Origin: Kribbella solani
GTDB lineage: Bacteria; Actinomycetota; Actinomycetes; Propionibacteriales; Kribbellaceae
NCBI RefSeq assembly: GCF_014205295.1
Contig: NZ_JACHNF010000001.1
Coordinates: forward strand, 6,138,001 to 6,202,000
Direction of reading: 5' to 3'
Length of the DNA stretch: 64,000 nt
Shown: piece by piece, positions 25,375 to 32,884 of the stretch
Position numbering within the stretch: the stretch's first letter is position 1
How the letters are laid out: each line of letters begins with the position of its first letter
Notes under the pieces: generated by a model
Databases searched by the model: none
Told to the model about the DNA's origin: nothing
Seen by the model: the letters and a program-made list of their open reading frames with translations, nothing else
Made by a program: the position numbers and the translations under genes

Positions 25375-26070
25375 ATGAAACTTGCTACTTCGAGTACCTG
25401 GACCGAGCTGCTTCTGCTGCTGATCGCCTTCGTGCTGTCGACGGTGATCGGGATCGAACGGCAGGTCCGGCAGAAGAGCGCCGGGATGCGTACGCACACC
25501 CTGGTCGGCACCGGCGCCGCGATGTTCACGCTGGTCTCCGGGTTCGGTTTCAACGCCGTCCTGGGGACCGAGGTCAACCTCGACCCGTCCCGGATCGCGG
25601 CCCAGATCGTCTCCGGCGTCGGGTTCCTCGGCGCCGGCGTGATCTTCATGCGCCGGGACGTGGTCCGCGGCCTGACCACCGCGGCGACGATCTGGATGAC
25701 GGCCGCCATCGGCATGGCCTGCGGCGCCGGGATGCCGATCCTGGCCGTCGCCGCGACGCTGCTGCACCTGGTCGCGGTCGGCCCGCTGGCGCACCTCGGC
25801 CGCCTGATCCCGTCTCCCGATCGCCGCCGCACCGTCACCGTTCGCTACGACGACGGCGCGGGCGTACTCCGCTCGATCCTGTCCACCGCCACCGCGATGG
25901 GCTACGAGGCCTCGATCCTGGGCACCGAGATCCACCGCGACGGCCCCCGCCCCCAGGTCCGCGCCGCGATGCGCTTCTCCGGCCGCCCGCCCCTGCAGAA
26001 CCTGGTCCTGGCCCTGAACGACCTGGACGGCGTAACCGGCGTCCGCCTCCGCACCGACGACCCCGACTAA
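25375..26070 (+). CDS. MgtC/SapB-family membrane protein
   Basis: 231 residues. Four to five helices occupy the first 140 residues, with the MgtC signature: IGIERQVRQKSAGMRTHTLV, VSGVGFLGAGVIFMRRDVVR and GLTTAATIWMTAAIGMACGAG. The C-terminal 80 residues form a soluble ACT-like domain (TVTVRYDDGAGVLRSILSTA). MgtC proteins affect magnesium adaptation, membrane potential or F-ATPase activity; the role here is not indicated by the neighbours. It starts 21 bp after the dehydrogenase. Confidence 0.9.
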   Translation: MKLATSSTWTELLLLLIAFVLSTVIGIERQVRQKSAGMRTHTLVGTGAAMFTLVSGFGFNAVLGTEVNLDPSRIAAQIVSGVGFLGAGVIFMRRDVVRGLTTAATIWMTAAIGMACGAGMPILAVAATLLHLVAVGPLAHLGRLIPSPDRRRTVTVRYDDGAGVLRSILSTATAMGYEASILGTEIHRDGPRPQVRAAMRFSGRPPLQNLVLALNDLDGVTGVRLRTDDPD

Positions 26071-26074
26071 CCCC

Positions 26075-26200
26075 GCCCAGCGCCCCCGCCCCGCCCGCCC
26101 GCCGCTCCCGCCCCCGCTCCCGCCGCTCCCGCTCCCGCCCCCGCCGCTCCCGCTCCCGCCCCCGCCCCCGCCCACACGCCGCTCCCGCTCCGCCCCGCCG
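26075..26200. repeat. CGCTCCCGCCCC low-complexity tract downstream of the MgtC gene
   Basis: About 125 nt of imperfect CGCTCCCGC and CGCCCC units, almost without A or T. It is intergenic and non-coding in any convincing frame. Confidence 0.75.
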
Positions 26201-26212
26201 GGGTTGCCCCTT

Positions 26213-26261
26213 CAACTGGCGGGTTGCCCCTTGGTTATTCGAAGGGGCAACCCGCCACTTG
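26213..26261. terminator. Long hairpin between the MgtC gene and the Ugp operon
   Basis: Arms TGGCGGGTTGCCCCTT (26217-26232) and AAGGGGCAACCCGCCA (26242-26257) are perfectly complementary over 16 bp around a 9-nt AT-rich loop. The stem extends outward after one mismatch (CAA/TTG). A partial extra copy of the left arm (GGGGTTGCCCCTTCAA) precedes it at about 26200. No U-tract follows on either strand. Terminator, or yet another palindromic repeat. Confidence 0.6.
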
Positions 26262-26304
26262 AGGGCGCAGGCTTTACAACGATTGGGATGTGGATGTGAA
26301 TTCG

Positions 26305-26360
26305 GTGAGAAAATCACACTGATCTTCTATACGTCACCATGATTCGGTGATAATTTCACC
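26305..26360. promoter_or_regulatory. Two GTGA-N5-TCAC dyads and a -10 element at the start of a probably leaderless mRNA
   Basis: GTGA-GAAAA-TCAC lies at 26305-26317 and GGTGA-TAATT-TCACC at 26346-26360, each preceded by ATTCG. The second dyad ends 3 nt before the ATG at 26364 and contains GATAAT (26349-26354), a good -10. Transcription from it would begin at or next to the ATG, so no Shine-Dalgarno is needed and none is seen. A repressor bound here would cover the promoter. Confidence 0.55.
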
Positions 26361-26363
26361 GGC

Positions 26364-27314
26364 ATGCCCGCAGACTTGAACCTCGCTCACTTGCGTGAAC
26401 TGGCCGTAAGGCTTGCGCATGCCGCGGGTGAAGAGCTGCTGGCCCGCCAGCAGAGTCTGTCCATCGACGCGGACGGTGTCGAAACCAAGAGCTCGGCCAG
26501 CGACCCGGTCAGCGCCGCCGACCGTGCCTCGGAGAAGCTGATCACCGACGGCATCACGACCGCCCGCCCCGGCGACGGCCTGCTCGGCGAAGAGGGCGCC
26601 TCCCGCCCGTCGACCACCGGTCTGACCTGGGTGATCGACCCACTCGACGGCACCGTGAACTACCTCTACGGCCGCCCCGACTGGTGCGTCTCGATCGCCG
26701 TCGAGGACGAGCAAGGCGCCCTGATCGGAGTCGTCCACCAACCCCGCACCAACACCACCTGGCAAGCCACCCGCACCGCCGGCTCCTACCGCACCACCAG
26801 TTCCTCCAGCACCACCAGTTCCTCCAGCACCGCCGGCTCCTACCGCACCGACCCGCCGCCATACCAAACGGTTTGGTATGCCGACTCGCCCACCCACCGG
26901 AGCCCTGAGCCGCCATACCAAACGGTTTGGTATGGCGAGCGGCGGCTGCGGGTTGGTGAGGGGCGGCGAGAGGTCGGGTTGGCTGAAGCGCTGGTGTGTA
27001 CGGGCTTCTCGTATCTTCCTGATCGGCGTGCTGAGCAAGCCGAGCACCTACGCCGCGTACTCCCCGCCGTCCGTGACATCCGGCGTGGTGGATCCGCGGC
27101 ACTCGACTTGTGCTCGGTCGCGGACGGCACGGCGGACGCGTACTACGAGCACGTCATCCAGCCGTGGGACATCGCCGCCGGGGCGCTGATCGCCCGCGAG
27201 GCCGGCGCCACCGTCGTACGCGATCCCGCTTTCCCGCAAGGCATCCTGGCCGCCGCCCCCACCGTGGCCGAACCACTTCGAGAGCTGCTCACAACCACCA
27301 GGAGGCAGGAGTGA
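26364..27314 (+). CDS. Inositol-monophosphatase-family phosphatase carrying an inserted repeat segment
   Basis: 316 residues. The family metal site is present: GEEG (about 75-78), IDPLDGTVN (91-99) and the late WDIAAGALIAREAG. Normal homologues pass directly from the ATR-GGGA segment to a NGRRLRVS-like strand. Here residues about 143-190 are extra: a Ser/Thr run (TTSSSSTTSSSST) followed by two copies of PPYQTVWY encoded by palindromes. The frame continues with RRLRVGEG and the remaining fold is intact, so the protein may still function with a surface loop. It heads an operon with a Ugp-type importer and a glycerophosphodiesterase, so release of phosphate from glycerol- or inositol-phosphates is plausible. 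Confidence 0.88.
   Translation: MPADLNLAHLRELAVRLAHAAGEELLARQQSLSIDADGVETKSSASDPVSAADRASEKLITDGITTARPGDGLLGEEGASRPSTTGLTWVIDPLDGTVNYLYGRPDWCVSIAVEDEQGALIGVVHQPRTNTTWQATRTAGSYRTTSSSSTTSSSSTAGSYRTDPPPYQTVWYADSPTHRSPEPPYQTVWYGERRLRVGEGRREVGLAEALVCTGFSYLPDRRAEQAEHLRRVLPAVRDIRRGGSAALDLCSVADGTADAYYEHVIQPWDIAAGALIAREAGATVVRDPAFPQGILAAAPTVAEPLRELLTTTRRQE
26861..26936. repeat. Paired palindromes inserted in the phosphatase gene
   Basis: Copy 1 at 26861-26879 has arms ATACCAAAC / GTTTGGTAT around one G. Copy 2 at 26912-26936 has the same core with perfect 12-bp arms GCCATACCAAAC / GTTTGGTATGGC. The starts of the common core are 54 nt apart. Both are read in the same frame as PYQTVWY. Upstream, 26779-26850, direct repeats of GCCGGCTCCTACCGCACC and CACCAGTTCCTCCAG extend the insertion. 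Confidence 0.88.
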
Positions 27315-28261
27315 CGGTAGTTGACCTGCCGGCCCGGGCGCACCCGGACGAACAGACAGTTGCTGCCAGCAATGACCAGCTGAAGCGCCGCCGGCGGCGC
27401 GAGTACGGCCTGTTCGCCCTGCTGGTCGCCCCGAACCTGCTGGTGATCGCGGTCTTCGCGTACTGGCCGATCGTCTACAACGCGTTCCTCAGTCTGACCG
27501 ACTGGAACATGATCGCCGCCCGGCCGAAGTTCGTTGGGCTCGCCAACTACGGCCGGACCCTCACCGACCCGGCGTTCCACAAGACGCTGTGGATCACGGT
27601 CGTGTTCACCGGCCTGATCGTGGCCGGCAGCCTGGTGATCGGGCTGGCGCTGGCGTTCCTGTTCAACCTGCCGCTGAAGGGCCGCGGCGCGGTCCGGACG
27701 ATCGCGTTCGCGCCGCACATCCTGTCCGGCGCGGCGGTCGCGACCATCTGGGCGTTCATCTTCGACCCCGGGTACGGGCTGATGCGCGCGCTGATCGAAC
27801 CGTTCGGCGCCGAACCACCGGACTGGATGAACAACTCCGACTGGGCCCTGCCCGGACTCGTCATCGTGTACCTGTGGAAGAACGTCGGCTTCGCCGCGCT
27901 GATCTACCTGGCCGGCCTGCAGGGCCTGCCGAAGGACCTCGACGAGGCGGCCGCGATCGACGGCGCGTCGACCTGGACCCGGTTCCGCGCGATCAAGCTG
28001 CCGCTGCTGGCCCCGATCACGTTCTTCCTGCTGATCACCACCGTGATCGGTACGTTCCAGGCGTTCGACGTGATCGCGGTGATGACCGGCGGCGGACCTG
28101 GTGACGCCACCACCACGCTCAGCTGGTCGATCTACAACGAAGGTTTCCAGGCGTTCAACGCGGGCCGCGCGGCGACGCTGTCGATCATCATGTTCGTCAT
28201 CCTGCTGGTGGTCACCACGGTGCAGGCCCGGGTGATGGAAAGGCGGGTGCACTACCGATGA
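27311..28261 (+). CDS. ugpA: Ugp/MalF-type ABC transporter permease
   Basis: 316 residues from a GTG overlapping the phosphatase stop (GTGA), with GGAGGCAGGA just upstream. About 45 hydrophilic, basic residues (LKRRRRREYG) precede six helices. EAA loop: DEAAAIDGASTWTRFRAIKLPLL. With the next gene it forms the channel of an importer for glycerol-3-phosphate, glycerophosphodiesters or a sugar; the glycerophosphodiesterase at the operon's end favours the first two. The symbol is by analogy with E. coli ugp. Confidence 0.85.
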   Translation: MTVVDLPARAHPDEQTVAASNDQLKRRRRREYGLFALLVAPNLLVIAVFAYWPIVYNAFLSLTDWNMIAARPKFVGLANYGRTLTDPAFHKTLWITVVFTGLIVAGSLVIGLALAFLFNLPLKGRGAVRTIAFAPHILSGAAVATIWAFIFDPGYGLMRALIEPFGAEPPDWMNNSDWALPGLVIVYLWKNVGFAALIYLAGLQGLPKDLDEAAAIDGASTWTRFRAIKLPLLAPITFFLLITTVIGTFQAFDVIAVMTGGGPGDATTTLSWSIYNEGFQAFNAGRAATLSIIMFVILLVVTTVQARVMERRVHYR

Positions 28262-29070
28262 AGGCACGCCCGATTCAGTACGTCCTGCTGGTCGCCGTGG
28301 CGGCCGTCTTCCTCGGACCGCTGTACTGGTTGCTGTCGACGGCTTTCAAGGACCCGGCCCAGATCTACCAGTGGCCGCCCGCGTGGTGGCCGCACTTCAC
28401 CTGGGAGAACTTCAGCCTGGCGTGGAAGGCCGCGCCGTTCGACCGGTTCTTCCTGAACTCCACGATCATCACCGTCGCCGGTACCGCGCTGAAGGTCGTG
28501 AACGCCGTACTGACCGCGTACGCCTTCGCCTATCTGCGTTTCCCGTTCAAGAAGATCCTGTTCTTCCTGGTACTCGGCGCGATGATGGTGCCCGGACACG
28601 TGACCCTGCTGCCGAACTACCTCACCGTGGCGTCACTCGGCTGGATCAACACGTACGCGGGTCTGATCATCCCCGGCATCGGCTCCGCGTTCGCGACCTT
28701 CCTGATGCGGCAGCACTTCCTGACGCTGCCGACCGAGGTGACCGACGCGGCCGCGGTCGACGGCGCGGGTCATCTGCGGACGTTGTGGCGGGTCGTGCTG
28801 CCGATGTCGCGGCCGATGCTGATCACCGTCGTCGTGATCACCGCGGTGGAGGAGTGGAACAACTTCGTCTGGCCGCTGATCGTCACCAACACCGCGTCGA
28901 TGCGTACGCTGCCGGTCGGTCTGCTGATCCTCAAGGACGAGGAAGGTCTCGCCGCCTGGGGAACGATCATGGCCGGCACGCTGCTCGTCCTCGCGCCGAT
29001 GCTGCTGATCTTCCTGATCGCCCAGCGCTACATCGTCGGCGGCATCACCCAGGGAGCGTTGAAGGGATGA
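28258..29070 (+). CDS. ugpE: Ugp/MalG-type ABC transporter permease
   Basis: 270 residues, six helices, start in the stop of the preceding gene. Contains FKDPAQIYQWPPAWWPHFTWENF, a segment very like UgpE (EIYQFP..WWP), and the EAA loop TDAAAVDGAGHLRTLWRVVLPM. It ends ITQGALKG as many UgpE proteins do. Its ATPase partner is not encoded in the window. Confidence 0.88.
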   Translation: MKARPIQYVLLVAVAAVFLGPLYWLLSTAFKDPAQIYQWPPAWWPHFTWENFSLAWKAAPFDRFFLNSTIITVAGTALKVVNAVLTAYAFAYLRFPFKKILFFLVLGAMMVPGHVTLLPNYLTVASLGWINTYAGLIIPGIGSAFATFLMRQHFLTLPTEVTDAAAVDGAGHLRTLWRVVLPMSRPMLITVVVITAVEEWNNFVWPLIVTNTASMRTLPVGLLILKDEEGLAAWGTIMAGTLLVLAPMLLIFLIAQRYIVGGITQGALKG

Positions 29071-30389
29071 GCATGCGACGCAGGATGTTCTTGGGCCTCG
29101 CCGCCGGTACGACGCTGGTGGGTTGCGGGTACCGATCGGTGGACGCGATCTACTCGCAGCCGGCCGGCAAGGTGCCGAAGCAGTACGCGAACCGTACCCG
29201 GGTGGTGTTCTGGTCACCGTACGGTGGGGTGAACGGCAAGGCGGTCGACAAACTCGTTGCCAAGTTCAACGATGCGCAGAGCGACGTGTACGTCGAGGTG
29301 CAGTTCCAGGGCAGTTACGACGACGTTGCCCAGAAGGTCGCGGCCGCGCTGGTCGCGAAGCAGGCACCGGACCTGGCCGTACTGTCCGATGTCACCTGGG
29401 AGCGGTTCTTCCTGAACGACGCGCTCGAACCGCTGAACAACCACTTCACCGACGGGTTCGGGCCTGGCGTGTTCCAGGAGAAGCTTTTCGGCGAATACGT
29501 TGTCAAGGGCAAGAGTTGGGCCGTACCGTTCGCGCGCAGTACGCCGATCCTCTACTACAACCGCGACGCCTTCGCGAAGGCCGGACTGCCGGACCGGGCG
29601 CCGCGTACGTGGAGCGAACTGCGCTCTTGGGTGCCTGAACTGGCGAAAGTACAGTCCGGCGGGCGGTCGATGCGGACGATAGCGTTCGCGAAGATCGACG
29701 GGGACTGGCAGTTCCAGGGCAACGTGTGGCAGTTCGGCGGCGCGTACTCGAAGGGGCTGGATGTCACGATCGACCAGGACGGGGCGGTCGCGGCCGGTGA
29801 GTGGCAGCGCCAGATGGTGCACGAGCTCGGCGCGGCGTACATGGCGAGCAGCCCGAGCACGGACTTCGCGAACGGTCTGGTCGGGGTGATCCAGGAATCC
29901 ACCGGCGGCATGAAGACGATCAGCAGCAAGGCGAAGTTCAAGGTCGGTGCCGGGTTCATCCCGTCCGAGGTGGCGGCCGGAATCGCCACCGGCGGCGGTG
30001 GGATCGGCATGATGCGGAACATCTCGGACGAACGGAAACAGGCCGCGGCGACGTTCCTGCAGTTCCTCGCGCTGCCGGAGAACTCGGCCTGGTGGACCAC
30101 CCAGACCGGGTACCTTCCGGTGGTGAACAAGGCCCGCGAAGACGCCGAGCTGAAGAAGCTGATCGCCGAACAGCCCAACTACGGCGTCGCGATCGCGCAG
30201 TTGGAGAACGCCCGGCAACAGGACGCGATCCGCTTGTACGGGCGAAACGCGAACGTGCAGATCTACACCGGACTGCAGCAGATCTACGCGGACAACGCCG
30301 CACCGAAGAAGGTGTTCGCCTCGGTCGCGAAACGGCTCGACGCGATCGGCGACGAAGTCAAACGGCTCTACGAGGAGAAGGTGCTGTGA
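29067..30389 (+). CDS. ugpB: Ugp-type ABC transporter substrate-binding lipoprotein
   Basis: 440 residues from the ATG overlapping the UgpE stop; a second ATG two codons on is an alternative. Signal and lipobox: MRRRMFLGLAAGTTLVGC. The mature domain has the UgpB-like features VVFWSPYGGVNGKAVDKLVA, AAALVAKQAPDLAVLSD, GKSWAVPFARSTPILYYNRD and a C-terminal AAATFLQFLALPENSAWWTT segment with GYLPV. It delivers the ligand to UgpA/UgpE at the membrane surface. Confidence 0.88.
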   Translation: MSMRRRMFLGLAAGTTLVGCGYRSVDAIYSQPAGKVPKQYANRTRVVFWSPYGGVNGKAVDKLVAKFNDAQSDVYVEVQFQGSYDDVAQKVAAALVAKQAPDLAVLSDVTWERFFLNDALEPLNNHFTDGFGPGVFQEKLFGEYVVKGKSWAVPFARSTPILYYNRDAFAKAGLPDRAPRTWSELRSWVPELAKVQSGGRSMRTIAFAKIDGDWQFQGNVWQFGGAYSKGLDVTIDQDGAVAAGEWQRQMVHELGAAYMASSPSTDFANGLVGVIQESTGGMKTISSKAKFKVGAGFIPSEVAAGIATGGGGIGMMRNISDERKQAAATFLQFLALPENSAWWTTQTGYLPVVNKAREDAELKKLIAEQPNYGVAIAQLENARQQDAIRLYGRNANVQIYTGLQQIYADNAAPKKVFASVAKRLDAIGDEVKRLYEEKVL

Positions 30390-31096
30390 TCATCACCGGC
30401 CACCGCGGCGCGCTCGGAACCGAACCGGAAAACACCCTCCGATCCTTCCGCCGAGCCGTCGCGGACGGCTGCGACGAGATCGAACTCGACCTCCGAGTAA
30501 CCGCCGACGGCGAACTCGTAATCATCCACGACCCCACAGTCACCCGCACCACCACCCACGACACGGGTTCCGGTGAGGTTGCTGGGATGACGTTGGACGA
30601 GCTCCGCGCTTTGGATGCGGGTGCGGGGGAACGCATCCCGACCTGGGCGGAGGTGGTCGCGGCGATCGACGTCCGCTTCCAGGCGGAGATCAAGGCCGAA
30701 GCCGCCGTACCCCTGCTGGCCCAATCCTTGAAAGCCGACCCGGCCCTGGCCGCGCGCACCTTGGTGACGTCCTTCCATCCGGAGATCCTGCTCGCGATCC
30801 GCGAGGCGTACCCGAACGTGACCACCGGCCACATTTTCGGCCGTACTCCGGAGATCCCCGAGGTGATCGCCCGCACCCGCGCCGCCCGAGCCACCTGGTC
30901 CCTGTGCGGCATCGCCGGCCTCACCCCCGAGGGCGTCGCCGAACTCCACGCCGCCGGCCTCAACGTCACCGCCTGGCCCGTCCCCGACGCCCCCACCCTG
31001 GCCGCCGCCCGCGCCCTAGGCGTAGACGGCATCACCACCGACAACCCCCACCTACTACAAACACCTGACCACTCCACCCCGGCCACCAGATCCTGA
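30386..31096 (+). CDS. ugpQ: Glycerophosphodiester phosphodiesterase
   Basis: 236 residues from a GTG overlapping the binding-protein stop. GDPD motifs: ITGHRGALGTEPENTLRSFR with catalytic His and the RG-PENT segment, EIELDLRVTADGELVIIHDP with metal Glu/Asp and second His, and the C-terminal GVDGITTDNPHLL. The enzyme hydrolyses glycerophosphodiesters to glycerol-3-phosphate and an alcohol in the cytoplasm. No signal peptide, consistent with acting on imported substrate. Last gene of the five-gene unit. Confidence 0.92.
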   Translation: MIITGHRGALGTEPENTLRSFRRAVADGCDEIELDLRVTADGELVIIHDPTVTRTTTHDTGSGEVAGMTLDELRALDAGAGERIPTWAEVVAAIDVRFQAEIKAEAAVPLLAQSLKADPALAARTLVTSFHPEILLAIREAYPNVTTGHIFGRTPEIPEVIARTRAARATWSLCGIAGLTPEGVAELHAAGLNVTAWPVPDAPTLAAARALGVDGITTDNPHLLQTPDHSTPATRS

Positions 31097-31210
31097 CGAC
31101 CTCACCCCGGCCACCCGCACCCGCGGCCGACCGCCGGCCCCCGGACCTCCACCACTCACCAACCGTCGCCTCGCACCACTCCGCCCGCCCCCGCCCCCGG
31201 TGTACCGCAC

Positions 31211-31263
31211 ATCACACAAACCGACGTTCAAATATGTTCTTCCATGGAACATAAATGTGTGAT
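31211..31263. promoter_or_regulatory. Nested inverted repeats upstream of the oxidoreductase gene
   Basis: The outer arms ATCACACA (31211-31218) and TGTGTGAT (31256-31263) and the inner arms TATGTTC (31233-31239) and GAACATA (31247-31253) share one centre region; the core TTCCATGGAA (31240-31249) is itself a perfect palindrome. The block is AT-rich and ends 11 nt before the ATG at 31275. The preceding 31097-31210 is C-rich, non-coding sequence. Candidate double operator; the regulator is unknown. Confidence 0.55.
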
Positions 31264-31274
31264 TGCCTTCTCGT

Positions 31275-32465
31275 ATGGGAATCAGCATCGGTGTGGTCGG
31301 AGCGGGCCAGTTCGCGCCCTCGTTCCTGCGGTTGTGGTCGGCGCACCCGGACGTGTCCGAGGTGCGGCTGACCGACGTCATCCCCGAGCGGGCGGCGGAG
31401 ATGGCCGCCAAGCAGGGCATCACGGTGACGCCCGCGTCGTTCGAGGAGATGCTCGAGTCGGACCTGGACGCGGTCGCGATCTTCACGCAGCGCTGGCTGC
31501 ACGGCGAGATGGCGATCAAGGCGCTCGAGGCCGGCAAGCACGTGTACTCGACGGTGCCGATGGCGATCGAGGCCGACCAGATCGCCCGAATCATCGAGCT
31601 GGTGAAGGACACCGGGCTCACGTACATGATGGGCGAGACCAGCTTCTACTACCCGTCCTCGGTGTACTGCCGGCAGAAGCTGGCCGACGGCGCGTTCGGC
31701 CGGGTGTTCTACAGCGAGGGCGACTACGTCCACGACATGGACCTCGGTTTCTACGCCGCGTACCAGTACTCCGGCGGTGACGACTGGAAGAAGACCGCGT
31801 CCTTCCCGCCGCTGCTCTACCCGACGCATGCCGTCGGCAACGTTCTGTCGGTGACCGGTCAGCACGCCACGCACGTGTCCGCGATCGGGGTCAAGGACGA
31901 CCGCGGCGACGGGGTGTTCGACAAGGAGGTCAGCCAGTTCGACAACGACTTCTCGAACGCGACCGCCCTGTTCAAACTGGCCGACGGCAGCATCATGCGT
32001 ACCAACGAGATGCGCCGCGTCGGGTACCCGTCGCACATCCGTGAGTCGCGGCTGCGCGTGTTCGGGACCGAGGCCAGCTTCGAACAGCTCGCCACCACGA
32101 CGTACTGGCAGAACAAGGAAGGCGTCGAGGACGTCGAGCACCTGATGGAGACCAGGCCGACGGGTGACGACGCCGACCTGGCGAACGTCGATCCGGCGCT
32201 GCGGGACGCGTTCCGTTCGGGTCTGTCCCCGGTGCACGACCGCTCCCGGCTGCCGAAGGAGTTCGACGGCCTGCACAACGGCCACGAGGGTTCGCACCAT
32301 TTCCTCGCCGACGACTTCGTTCGCGCGGTCGCCGACAAGGCCTTGCCGCCGATCAACGCCTGGGTCTCGGCCCGCTACACCCTCCCCGGCATCTACGCGC
32401 ACCAGTCCGCGCTCCAGGGCGGCGTCCAGTTGGAGATCCCGGACCACGGAGACGCGCCCGCCTGA
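31275..32465 (+). CDS. Gfo/Idh/MocA-family NAD(P)-dependent oxidoreductase
   Basis: 396 residues from the ATG giving MGISIGVVGAGQFAPSFLRL, a Rossmann motif at the very N-terminus (an upstream TTG is rejected). The family's EKP-type segment appears as GKHVYSTVPMAIEADQI and the C-terminal alpha/beta domain follows with GRVFYSEGDYVHDMD and YPTHAVGNVLSVTG. Members oxidise or reduce sugars and inositols. Substrate is unknown. The VOC gene follows by 16 bp. Confidence 0.9.
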   Translation: MGISIGVVGAGQFAPSFLRLWSAHPDVSEVRLTDVIPERAAEMAAKQGITVTPASFEEMLESDLDAVAIFTQRWLHGEMAIKALEAGKHVYSTVPMAIEADQIARIIELVKDTGLTYMMGETSFYYPSSVYCRQKLADGAFGRVFYSEGDYVHDMDLGFYAAYQYSGGDDWKKTASFPPLLYPTHAVGNVLSVTGQHATHVSAIGVKDDRGDGVFDKEVSQFDNDFSNATALFKLADGSIMRTNEMRRVGYPSHIRESRLRVFGTEASFEQLATTTYWQNKEGVEDVEHLMETRPTGDDADLANVDPALRDAFRSGLSPVHDRSRLPKEFDGLHNGHEGSHHFLADDFVRAVADKALPPINAWVSARYTLPGIYAHQSALQGGVQLEIPDHGDAPA

Positions 32466-32481
32466 CCCGGTACTGTGCGGT

Positions 32482-32820
32482 ATGGACCTGTTTGCCGGAA
32501 TCTCCGTACGGGACTACGACATCGCCGTCGCGTGGTACGAGAAACTGCTCGGTGCGCCGCCGGCCTTCCTGCCCAACGACATCGAGGCGGTCTGGGAGGT
32601 CGGCGAGCACCAGTACCTCTACATCGAAGTGGTCCCGGAGCACGCCGGCCACGCGCAGCACACCCTGTTCGTCGAGGATTTCGACGGCGTACTGGCGGCA
32701 ATCGCCGGCCGGGGCATCGAGCCGGCCGAGCGCGAAACGTACGAGAACGGCGTCCGCCACGCCACCTTCTACGACCCGGACGGCAACGAAGTTTCGTACG
32801 GCGGCGCCCCGGTGGAGTGA
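32482..32820 (+). CDS. VOC-superfamily (glyoxalase/bleomycin-resistance-like) protein
   Basis: 112 residues with one VOC module pair: MDLFAGISVRDYDIAVAWYE with the conserved start of the first beta-alpha-beta unit, EHQYLYIEVVPEHAG and HATFYDPDGNEVSYGG, the usual C-terminal metal-ligand strand. Such proteins are metal-dependent lyases/isomerases or binding proteins; no substrate is evident. Confidence 0.85.
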   Translation: MDLFAGISVRDYDIAVAWYEKLLGAPPAFLPNDIEAVWEVGEHQYLYIEVVPEHAGHAQHTLFVEDFDGVLAAIAGRGIEPAERETYENGVRHATFYDPDGNEVSYGGAPVE

Positions 32821-32884
32821 TTGTTCAGCTGAAGGACGCTCGGTTCAGGTTGCGGGCGTACGCGGTGGACCGTAGGAACGTCCT

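Noticed and set aside
24265..26175. Long antisense frame of over 600 codons opposite the kinase, dehydrogenase and MgtC genes
   Set aside because: It is opposite three well-supported enzymes, is dominated by Arg/Gly/Asp low complexity, and has no ribosome site. Long antisense frames are expected at this GC content.
26075..26200. GC-rich repeats after the MgtC gene as CRISPR or VNTR-coding sequence
   Set aside because: The units are irregular and short, with no spacers and no plausible frame.
31244..31780. Plus-strand frame starting MEHKCVIAFSYG upstream of the oxidoreductase
   Set aside because: It runs out of frame through the Rossmann domain of a clear oxidoreductase and becomes Arg/Gly-rich nonsense.
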